Below are positions 26,001 to 38,000 of a stretch of DNA of 64,000 nucleotides, one piece after another; position 1 is the stretch's first letter, and each line of letters opens with the position of its first letter. The stretch is from assembly GCA_009792885.1 (NCBI GenBank), contig WMCF01000068.1:1119818-1183817 (forward strand). The letters are read 5' to 3'. The stretch comes from Eremophila alpestris peregrina (Eukaryota; Chordata; Aves; Passeriformes; Alaudidae). Under the pieces are notes generated by a model. It had not been told where the DNA came from, searched no databases, and saw nothing but the letters and a program-made list of their open reading frames with translations. The position numbers and the translations under genes were made by a program.

Positions 26001-29000
26001 TGCAAAAACACAAAGGCATGACAGATTCACATTTTTTCTCTTTTTTTGGCTTGTTGTATTAAAATTATCTTAGCCTTACAATTTTGATGAAACTTCCAAA
26101 AATATCTAGTGTGCTTTACACACTTCAAGTTGCAGAGTGAATTGGCTTGCCTTTTTCACATGTTAAATTTGATCTGATGTCTGTTCTTGGGATGGAACTC
26201 ACATCTGTGCCACCACAGCAGAGGCCACAGCAGCAGCTACAGCCCTCAGAGACCCTTTTCTCTGCAGGGTTTGGAGTTTGCCAGCACAAGAAATCTATTT
26301 TTCTTCCCTTTCAAACATCTCTTCTCTCATTTATCTGATTAATAACAATTTGCCTCTCTATGGGGTCACTCAGTAGTGCTTTATTAAAACACTTAAAACC
26401 AGCACAAACAGAAAAATGGCTCCTTTTTCCTGAGGTACCTGGCCAATTGAAATGTTCAACACAACTCACTCATTGTCACTGAGACACCTCCTGCTGAAGA
26501 GGGCGAGAGCTTCCTCACCTCCACTCTCCCTCAGACCCCTCACATTGTGCAGAGTGTGAGGCAAAGGACATTCTCCTCTCACATTTTTCACATTTCCCCC
26601 TCACTTTGCACTATTTTTCTGTATTTTTGGACTTTTTCTGTCACACTCTTTGCCTTTTCCTCTCTCATTTTGCCTTTTCCCCCTCACACGTTGCATTTTT
26701 CCCTTCACACTCGGCCCTATTTCCCCTAACAACTTCCATTTTCCCTTTCTGCACTTTTCCCTTCACACTCTGCACTCTTCCTGCCTCACTTTGCCCTTTT
26801 TTCCCCTCACAATTCACACTTTTCCCCTCACACTTTGCACATTTTTCTGCACTTTTGTCCTTTTCCTCTCGCACTCCACACTTTTCCCCCTCTCATTTTG
26901 CACTTTTTCCCATCACACTTTGCTCTTTTCCTCCTCATATTTTGCACTTTTCCCATCACACTTTCCATTTTTCCCTTCAAACTTTGCCCTATTTCCCTTT
27001 ACACCTTCCATTTTTCCTTCCATTTTGCACTTTCCCCCTCACACTCTGCACTTTTCTGCCTCACTCTGCATTTTTCCCCTCACACTCTGCACATTTCCCC
27101 TCACACTTTCCATACTTTTCACTTGCTTCCCAAAGCACTCATAAGTGGCCAGCTAAAGTTTGGTGCCAGCCAAGTAAATAACAGATTGATTTTTATGCTT
27201 TTATTGTGCATTGGAACAGGCCTGGGAAATACAAGAACAAGTGTGGAGGAGAAATACAGAAGTGTCTGATGTATTCTTAGTCACAGACATTCCCACTACC
27301 TCAAAATTAGGAATGTGTAGCTGCACACTTGGGTAAAGATTATATAGGCTTTGATCTAACTCTAGAAATGTACCTGAAATTAAAAGGTACTGCAAGGTCT
27401 GGAAATGTCTCTCTGTGCCTCTCTCTGTATTTGTACACACTTGCAGAAAATTGTGAAGCACTTTCTTAGCCAATGGTTCCACAGAACACCTCAAACTGCT
27501 GCTCCATACAACCTTCAGGGGGCTGGAATTCATGCAGAGATCAAAAAAGAACCACCACATTTGGAACCAAGTGAAGTCAACCAAATCTGGCATTTTTTCA
27601 TTAAAATTTGATGGGAAAGAGAAGTAATTTCCTACTGGAAGAAGAATATGTTGAGAGATTCTATTGAATTTCCTGATTGTGATCAGCTTCATTATATGAA
27701 ACATGGAAAGTGTTTGTGCAGCTTGATCTTTTTCTGCATCCCTGGCTCCACCTGATTGTTCCAAAATAGTTACAAGGGAGGGAAAAAGGAAAAAAAACCA
27801 CACAAATGAAGTAGTAAGTCCTATGCATTTCATAATAATTCCTTATTAACTCCAGCTACATAATCCCAGCCCTCTCAAAACCTATTACAATGGATCAAAT
27901 ACACGTTTCCTGGTTCAGAGAAAACCACACAAAAATGTAACTGTTCCTTTGTCCACAACTATTCAAGGCTCTTTTCTTGTCAATATTTGCCAGCTCTAAA
28001 TACAACAGAAGGCACTTCTGTTATCCCAGATTTCTCCTGGAAGCAGTGTTCAGGCAGGTGACACACTTCCGGCAAATGATCTATTGAAAAGTCACAGAAT
28101 TTCCAGGGGTAATTAACTGAACCCTCTTTCTGTGGTTCTTGGATCTTGTCAACATTCATCAATCAAAATACTTTCTTCTGTAGCTTTTGATATCTGGAAT
28201 ATCCCCATCCCTGGGAGATGGTGATCACACATTGGCCACGAAGCAGGAATTCCAGGCAGCTGAAAGTACAGGATGGACTGTACTTTGTGAATATACTTCT
28301 CAGAAGTTCCTTTGTTTGAAGACTTTCTGTGCTATCACAAGGCTCTTTTCAGTCCTGTGTGTGACCAGATCCAGAGAATCAGGCACACTTCTCTTGTGGG
28401 GCCTGTGACAGTGCTGGGGCAGACCCAGGTGACAGCCCCATGGAAAACTGTTCCCATGCAGTTTCCAGGGCTGGAAAAAGCACAGGCTGCTTTTGACACA
28501 GAAATCCTTCTCCCGTTCTCTAACACCACACCGGTACCTTGACAAGAAGCTGCTTTTCCAGCCCCTGCAGCAGCCAGCATGCTGCTCTGGCTGTGAAATG
28601 CTCCTGTGTCCCTGGGAACGTGCCAGCTCCTCAGCAGGAGGATGTAAACAAACCCCTGCTCACTCAACACCTGCTAAAAGACATCAGGGTTCAAAGCTGG
28701 GTCGAGCTTCCAGAAGAAGCTTCTCCTGCAGTTCAGTGCCCTCTGCAGAGGTCCAGGATCAAGACCAAAACTCCAGCACTGCAGTAGTCTGGGGGAGATA
28801 CAAAAATGCAGCTAACCCTGAGAACTTCTCAAACAGCTGTTTGATCTAAACTTCATCCCCTTATTTTGCCATGTATGCTGGATGTGCAGCTACTTAATTT
28901 TCCTAGGCTCTGTCCAGCCTGCCCCCAGGAGCCTTCAGTCCCCCAGGAAAAATCCTGGGATGGAAAACAGGAGAGGCACAGCAGACAGCAGAAAAGACAA

Positions 29001-32000
29001 CTTATGTGAACACTTTTCTTTGCACTTCATTCTTACAACTTTAACAACAGCCTTCACTTGTCCCTTAAAATGTGTGGATGTTTTGTTTGACAATTTAAAT
29101 GTGCATTTGCTTGTACACAGTAAAAGGTTTGGCCACAAGGATCTTAAACATTTCTTTCCATGTATCTGCAAACTTCCCAGTGCTTTCCATTTGTCTGCAG
29201 CCGTGCTGTTATCCACTCAGTTATAATGTAACTGGAAAGCACCCCTGTGCCAAGGGATGTTATTAAACAAAAAAGAAAACAAACAAAAAGGAAGCGAGAC
29301 AATTAATTGGCACCTTGCATCTCCCAGTCAGCAGCACAGAATTACAATGGTATTTTGTCTGACAGTGAAATCAGGTTTATTCCAATGCAATCTGTAACAG
29401 TAATCACATTTGCTGTAATCCCACACAACTGAGCATTTCTCTCAACTCAAAGATAAGAATCCAACAAGTAAAGCAGATCCTTGATAAACCAGTGAGAGCT
29501 CTGTAAATCATGCCCCATTGGGAATTCTCTCTCACAAACCAGCACTGCAATTTCCAGCTCATTAGCTATTAAAATTGCATGCACAGTGGATAGGATGCAC
29601 AGTCCTGGTGTGTCCCTTGACACTGGGCTCACATCAGCTACCCTCTGCTCTCTAGCTTTGTGAGGCAGCAGAGAAGCTCACAGGATGAATTTACAGAAAA
29701 TTCACCCTGAGTGGGACACAGAGTGCCAGAGCTGCTCTGGTGGCACTGACAGCATTTGAAAGCTGCTTGGCTTTCCAGACACACTACACTGCCATGGGGT
29801 AACTGGAGCTTCTGTCTGTATCTGGTTCTGCAAACCAGGGCAGGACAGGATTGTCCTGTCCAAGGGACACTCTCCTAATGGCAAAGTCATCATCACAAGG
29901 AGAGAACATGGTACAAGCTCAGCACAGACCAAAAAGACCCCAACCATACAAATGAGTTACTAGACCTCACCCCAGGCACCTCAGTGCTGCTTTGTTTTAC
30001 AAAAAACACTGAGGATGGCAAAGACTCTCAGGCCCCAGGTGAGGGTCTGCAGATATATCAAAGTACCACCCACCATTTACACACCACGTGCACAAATTGT
30101 CAGTAGCTCCTCCATTTTAGCAGCTCTCTCAGTGATCAGTAAGGGCAAAAATTCACACTGGTCAGACAGCCGTATCAAATTAATGGGTAGAGCAACAGCA
30201 ATACAGCTGAATTACTGCATCTGGATATTAGTGAAACATTTAATGAAGTTTTAAACTCAAATTTTTCCTAATTGGAAAAACTAATCTGCAAAAAAGCTCA
30301 GATAGAAATAAACTGAGGTCAGCTTAAAAGATCAAGGTTTCTTTGAATTTGAAAGCTGAACTGCAGGAAAAGTCCAGAGCCTGAACACTGATGAGCAGTA
30401 GGTCTGGTTTCATAAAGTCCTTAATAATGTGAAAAAGTAGAATCAACAACACAGGGTTTAAAGAACAGACAGTTCTCTGGTTGCTGTTAGCAAAACAAGA
30501 GGGCAAAGCTGTAATGAACCAGGTAAATGGGTCACAAATCAAATGAGAACACACAAATAATAATTGAAGATACATAACTAATTACTAAAGCAAAGAAAAA
30601 TCCAAAATACAGAGGTGAATAGGGAAGAAGATGCCCAGAAATCTATCACCCTGAGAAGCAGATGAGATGCACAGAACAGCAACCCATCTGTATAGGAAGC
30701 TGCATCAAAAAAGGTGATTAAGAAAAGGAATTAAACAGGTAATGAGAGCAGAGTGAGCATTAGAAAACTTGGGGTGAGTGTCTGAAAAAGCTTGGCAGTG
30801 CTTCAACTAAGTGTGCTAGGACACAGTCTTGCAGTGGATTTATTGGTTGTCTCATTGCTTAAACCCTTTAAAATCAAAGCAGGACAATATCCTGTTGTGT
30901 TCAAATCTCATTTCCGTTCTCTAAACCTGGAGGAAAACATGATGGATCCAATTCTGCCCTCAGTTACACTCACTCAAATACCTCCTGTAATTAGACAGTT
31001 ACCTGGCCACAAACCAAAACAAGCTGTCTGGGGAACATGTTCTTGAAACAGAAATGGAAAACTCACTCAGGAAGAAAGGAAAAAAGGAAGATTCCTTGCT
31101 CCAGCCTTGAATGGGTACAGTGCACTAAGACACAGGGAAATCAGAACATAACCAGAGAATGGTGGCTGTGATACAAGATCAGGATAATGCTGACTGAATG
31201 ACAAGCAGTCAGAGAGGGGAGACACAGGAAGGCAAACAGGTTGTGCCTAATAGCCCACACAGCAGAGCTTGCTCAGTGTCCATGAATCCATGAGGAAATA
31301 TCACACACCCAGGGACACTGAGATCCGGAGCTTTCGGCAGAGGAAGGCTCATCCACTAAAGCAGAGTTCAGTGTGCCTAAATCAGGAATGTTTGTCATTC
31401 TAATGAAGCTATCATATCCACTTTCTCATCTGTGCAAGTGCACAGAGAAAAACAAGAGTGGATACAATGATTTACCTTTTTTGGGGGGACAAGAAAATGT
31501 TTGCAGATGGAAAACCACTTTTCTGAACTATCACGATGAGGCACTGCAGCCCAAGACACTCAATTCACCCCAGAGAGGAAATATTTCCTATAAGCTTCCA
31601 TGCAAACGATGCCAAACAGCAAATCTACTTCAATCAGAATTAAAACTTGAGGAGCATTCCAAGGACACTGCTGCCTCCAAAGGGGAAGGGAGATGGAGTG
31701 TCACCTGAGGAAAAAAACACGTTTCCCAATCTCACTGGTGCCTGGAGGCATGAACCATCCAGGTTTAACAAGATCTTAAAGCCACTGTGCAATGTTGAGC
31801 ATGGTATTTATTTACTTATTTTATTAATACATAAGTCACAGGCTTTTTCAGCCCTTTCCAAGCTCTCAGGAAGGAAGGGCTCTAACCCACAGCACATGAA
31901 AAGATGTGTTTTTCTCTGGCAGTGCTAAAAAACAGCAAAACACACATTGAAGCAGGGAACATTCTAAGCACTCAACACTTTCTCTTCCTTAAAATTTATA

Positions 32001-35000
32001 CCTTGGAAACACATTTATTTTGATGGATATTGATCCTTTAGATGCCTGCAGCAGCTTTAAAACCCTCTGCTGTTACAATGCATGGTCACAGTTCAGAGAT
32101 CCTGGTAAGCAGAGGTTTTGTGATAAGGAAAACAAGTCTTGGAACACTTTCTAAAACTTTAGCAGTCAGATGTATACAAACTTGAATAACCAGTAATTGT
32201 TAAGGAGTGGGGGAAAACCCCAAGCAACCAATCTCTCCTAAGTCTCAAGGCTGAAGCAGGGTTTTACAGCCACGAGCCCATTCTCTGCTCTTGACTTCTC
32301 AGCAGAGATGTAGCAGCAATTGTTTCTGGCAGGATATCAGAACACAGTTAGTTTGGATCCAGTTAAACCCACAAAACCACTACAAAACCACCTTCACACC
32401 AGCCCCTAGCTAGCAGTGGAATGAGCACTTTGCAACGTGGCAGATTTCTAAGGCAGCTGAGGGGAAAGGATTTCCATCAGACTGATAAAAACATCCAGCC
32501 CAGCAATACTACAGTCATTTCTGACAGACTTGAAAGAGGGACGCCACTGGAATATGTCCCTGTCTTGCCAAACCTCTCAAAAACATCCTCTGTACAATGC
32601 CTTAGAGTGATCCTGGGAGATGGAATCATGTTAAATGCTGGCTTACTTCCAGTTGCTGAGTATCTAAAAATATGGGGGTTTTTTCTGCTAAGTGATACTT
32701 CTCTACATAAGCTATTAATGCACTTGCCAAAAAGACAGTCCTGTAGTATCATGGGAAGAGACAAGAGAAGAGTGTCACTGTGCTGTAAGTGCTGAAAAAA
32801 TCTAAAAGAGAAAAATCACAGGCGACATTTTTACTTCCAGAAACTCCTGCAGCTGGAAAAAGATTAATATTAAAGAGAAGTGGAAAAGAATAGAGGGGTG
32901 GCACTGCAAAGACAGTGCAAATAAACTGAAGAGAAGGGATTTTAGTCCCTTTAAAGGGCCTTCCTTATCTGTTCTTCAAACTTGGTTCTGCAGCTGCAGG
33001 CACTGTCGTGGACAATCCCTTTCATAAACAACTTGAGCTCTCTACTAATAACAATTGCTTTTTTTGCCCTCTTTACTACCTCTGGTAGTCTGTGCCAGGA
33101 CCATATTGTTAGGAAAGTTTTCCTAACTTCCAGCCTAAACTTATTCAAGGCCCCTTGATCCCTGTGTGTTCTTGTGCCAACATTGTCCTTTAGTTTATAC
33201 CACTTCTCCCTGCCCCCCCAGGGTTGTATTTATAGGCATATTCCAGCTAAAGGATATTGTGAGGTGATTGCATCTGACATGAGAAGGGAAACTTCCTCAT
33301 ATGGCTGCTGTGTCCCAGCAGTGCCCCGTGCTCTGACAGACAGCACACATCCCAAACACCCAGCATCAGAGCTGCTCCTCAAGGCACTGACTGACTGCTG
33401 AGCTGAGGATGAGGCAAAGCCCCAAAGTGACACACAGAAGGGGCTGGCCCAATGGCAAGGAGCCCATTTGTGGCTCCAGTACCACCAGTCCCAGGTGTCA
33501 CCCAGCAGCCTTCACTCCTGTGTCCTCAGGGGCCCTTCCCAGCTGCATTTGTACAGCACTGCATTTGTACAAGTCACAATGAAGAGTCAAACCATGCCAT
33601 GTTTGTCCAAACTTTATCTACATTTGTTTCCTTTAGCACTTGAGTCCAGGCTCCTTTATATTTTCTGAAGTAAACTTTATCTAACATTCATCTTCAAATA
33701 ATAAATCCTGCTGCTAAAATTGAACACTTCCCTGTGCTCCATAAAAGAGGCAGCAACCAGCACAAAAGAAACAGTTTTACAGTTGGACTAAGTTTTCTAT
33801 TTATGGGCTCTGACAGTCTGAGGCCAGGTCAAACACAATACAGGCAGAAAAATGGCTCCATAACCCCTGAAACGTAGCACTGACGTCAGAGTCCCTTATC
33901 TCTGAGCAGAAGCTCCAGCTGGAGGCAGTGAGGCTCTAAACCCCTGTTTGCTTGGTGGTCCTGTCACCCCAAGCTGTCTCAGCCATCCTCAGGGCTAGGC
34001 CATGGGGTGCCTGTGGGGTGTGATGACCACCAGGGCTCCCCCTGGGTTCCAGGGGAACTGGAGTCACTGTGTGGTCACTCCATGGGTGACAGCACAGGGC
34101 TGATGCAGAGCCTGCATCACCACCATGAGCTGATGCTCTGCAGCTCTGCAAACTGAAATCCCACTTTACACTGGGCCATTTTACATTCAGCACTGTTTCA
34201 CTGACATTACTGCAGCTATTCCTGGTACCAGATACCAGCTCCAAAATGGATTTCTGCAAGGCTCATGCTTCTTCCAAGGTATCTGCATTACACCCTGAAG
34301 ATCATGAAACCTGCCCTCCCTAGAACCCTAAATATATTTTTGGTGTTTTCAGTATCTCTACTGCCAACAGCAGTGCCCAATGTTGCAAAACCCATTATCA
34401 CTAGTGCAGATCATTGTTTCAGCTAGTACAGTTCAAAGATGACAATTTACCTGTAAAGCAGATGCAAAAAATCCTTGTAATTAAGGACCTTCCATTCTAA
34501 AAGATTTTTACATTTAGTTTTTCACTTGAGATGTAACATCCCAAACAACTGCAAGAGCTGAAATTAATTTTACAGCTTAACTAGAAAAAAAACCCCTCCA
34601 GTTGTTTTTTTCTAGTATTATAGAAATATATTTTATATTATAGAAATACATTTTGCAAACTTATTTTGACAAATATTTTCCATTAACCTATTTATGCTGA
34701 CACATTATCCATACTAGCATTTGTTGCACATATATATATATATTAAAACAATTTTTAAAAAAGGTTTTTTGGTGAGCTACCTAACTTAGCACTTGCTGCT
34801 GACAGCCTGGGCTAGACTCTGACTTTGGTGTGGCTGAAGCACTTCAAAGAGTAATAAATCATGACTGGGATCTATTGTTCTGTCAGTATCTGAGACAGAA
34901 ACAGTGCAGAGAGCTCTTGTCTTGTACAACTGGAATGGAAAACACTCAAATCCCAAAGTTAATGGGCTTTTGGGTAAGTATTCTCACTTTGCAGCATTAC

Positions 35001-38000
35001 AGTTGGGAGGCCAAAGAATTTCAACTGTTTTGCACCACTTCCTACAAATGTTTCATAGCAGAAGGCCCAGCCATTTGCCTGAGTGATTTATACATCAGAA
35101 TTTATGCTTTAAATATCATCAAGTATGTCTTGAAAGTAGAGCCATGGCTGCATTCTGCTTGTTTTTGCTATTAAAATCTGTTACCTAGGAAATGACCCCC
35201 TTCTGCCATCAAAAGGATCCAATGTGTAATTATTCTTCAGCAGTTACTAAAAGGTGAATTTAATGCAGTGGGGTGAAAATGTTTAAATTGCATAGAAGTT
35301 TAAAGGAGGAAAACCACATTTATGCTGCCTGGTGTTAAGGCTGCCATGGGAAAAATATATACAATAGATGCTCTATAAAATTAAGCCTATCTTAATTTAA
35401 TGATAATTGCCTAATTTATTTTATTACCTAAGAAAAACTCAGTGCAACAACTACCAATAAATGTGCACTGTAAAACAGAATTAATACTGGAATTCATGGA
35501 GAGAGTCATGAACCAGCTGCCCTACAATCCTTTTCAATAATGTCTAACCAAAGCTGACACACAGCAAACAGATACAGAGAAAATCTGGAAGGAAACACTG
35601 GAAAATACAAGAGCAAAGCTCTTTTCCTCTGCACAGATCTAAGGGTTTGGCCCTTTAAAATTAAAGAAGCAGTGATAATATTTAAATAAATGCATCCTTA
35701 AGAGAGGAAAAAAAAATCAACATCTTTATGCCGTTACTTAAAGCACTTCCACACTTTATCTTTAAATCTTCCACCACAAAAACCACTCTAAAACTAAAGG
35801 GTGATAATAACCTAACCCTTGTCTTGCCCCTTCCAATGGTGCAAACACATATTTTATAGCTTCATTTTTTTCACACCTCCTTTCCCTTGCAGACCTTGGG
35901 TTTGTGTTCTTTCATTCCTAGCCTGGTACCTGGGTACAGCTCTCCTGGCATACCTGGGGTGTGGAGTGGCACAGGATGCCCCAGAGCCAGGGCTGTGGCT
36001 CTGAGGTTTCCAGAGCATTTACCTGGCTTCAGAATGAAAAGTTCAAACTGAGACTTTGGGATTTGAGCTCTCAAAGCTCCTTTTGAGCTCAGAAACTTTT
36101 AGAAATGAATTGTATCATTAAGTAAAGGAAGAACCAGCATGTTTCTGCAGGATGGGAGAAATCCATATGTAAATTCTTCTCCAATCTCCCAGCCCCCAGC
36201 ACACTTCTGCTGACAGGGAGAGGCTGCTCAGCACTACCAGGGACTTCCTCCTGCTTCCACCTGATAAGGGACCACGTTCTACACTGAATTAATCTCCTTC
36301 ACTGCACGACACAAAGCATTAATCACAACAGCTTACCTGAAGCACAATAAAACACTGCTGCAAACACTTAACCTATGCAGATGTCAAACCCGCCTATCTG
36401 CTGATTCTGCAAAAGCTCCAAATATCCCTGCAATAAATACACCTCAAATACACCAGTGACAGGCAGGAGCACAGGCAGGATTTTTTACTCAGAGCTCTGT
36501 AACCTAAGGAACTTCACCAGCAACAACAGCAGCATTAGATTTTACCAGGTACCTGAGGAGCTGCAAACGTATTTTAAATATTATGGACAGCTCCGTGGTA
36601 GTCAAGACAGTCAAAACACACAAAGTGCTTCATTAAAAACATTCCAGAGACTCCAAGTATCAGGACTTGATTATCTATCAGTTTTTCATACTTATCAGAG
36701 GGCTTCACACACCAACACCTTGTTATTTAACAGTCTCTATCTCATTTCCCAACTCCAAGCAGCTCTCAGGGTCTGTCCATTCATGCCAACAACCTGTCAG
36801 TCACTTCTCCTTCTCTCAGCACTGGCTCACTCCATCCTGTCCCTGGTCCAAAGCCTTACCTCACCTGTCCCTTGCACCACCTCCTGTCCCTGGGTCAGCA
36901 CAGCACAGAGCAGGCTCCATCTGACTCCACCTGAGCTGGAACTGCAACCAAACCCCTCCCAGCTGCTCTCTGTGTATCACCCCCAGAGCTGGGAGAGCAG
37001 GGCTGTTCCCACTCTGGGATAATGAACACAGCTGCAATGCATCAGCCACAGGATTACCTTCAGTACCAACTCCATTTGTTTCCCCACACCAGCTTTACCT
37101 GTCCTAGCACACAGCTCTTGCTCACTGTGTTCACAACAGTGTAGGTGAGCAGCAACAGGTACAACAAAATGGCGATCAGGGAATTATGAGATCCCAAAAG
37201 CATTTGAATAGTGCTGTGAAAGCTGAGAGACAGCACAACTCACTAGAAATTAATTTAATTGGCTATGAGAGAATAATTGGAAGAGAATTGTGGTACAGTG
37301 GATGTGCACAGACAATGAACTTGGCCAGGAAATCAGACAAGTGAAGGTGCAGCACTCTCCAAACAGGGAGCAAGGAGTCAGGTGCTGTACGTAGCCTCCA
37401 CTTCATGAACTCGGATTTACGTTCTCAAGGAAAATAAACCCTGATTTCATTTCAAAGAACTTTTCAAAGCATGGAATTTTACTTGCTAAGAAGCATGTGC
37501 AGCACACTTTTGGAGGTTGCCCAGGTACCTGGGTTCATGTTTCTGGACATTTCACTTCAACAACCCTGGCAGCAGGAAGCCTGGGGGATCATCCCTTTTA
37601 CACAACACCATATTAAAAGACTAAATCACTGCTCTAAAATCTGTGGTTACATTTTGGTGACATTTTATAGACATGAAGCACTTTTTGCCAATTATTCCAT
37701 GAGTGCAGAAATGAAGACACACCCACACTTCATTTAATATACAGTGAATTGCATTCCCAGCTCGGAGCAGATGTACAGAAAATATTGTGTCCCCATGTCA
37801 TTCCTGATTAGCCAATTCCTGTCATTTTAAGGCAGGAAGCTTGGGATTTGCACTGGAGCATGTGCCAGTTCCTGCAGCTCAGCTGCCAGACAGGGAGGAG
37901 GTGTCTCCAGCACAGAGGTGGTTCTCAGGTTGTGCCAGCTGGAGCCCAGTGCACAATCTGAAAAGGGAAAAACACCCCCACAACAATCCTACAAAAAGGA

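Noticed and set aside
26606..27269. Three overlapping open frames of 144-191 codons rich in Phe, Ser, Pro and His
   Set aside because: They are three frames of the same pyrimidine-rich minisatellite; low G content removes most stop codons. No start context, domain or unique sequence supports translation.
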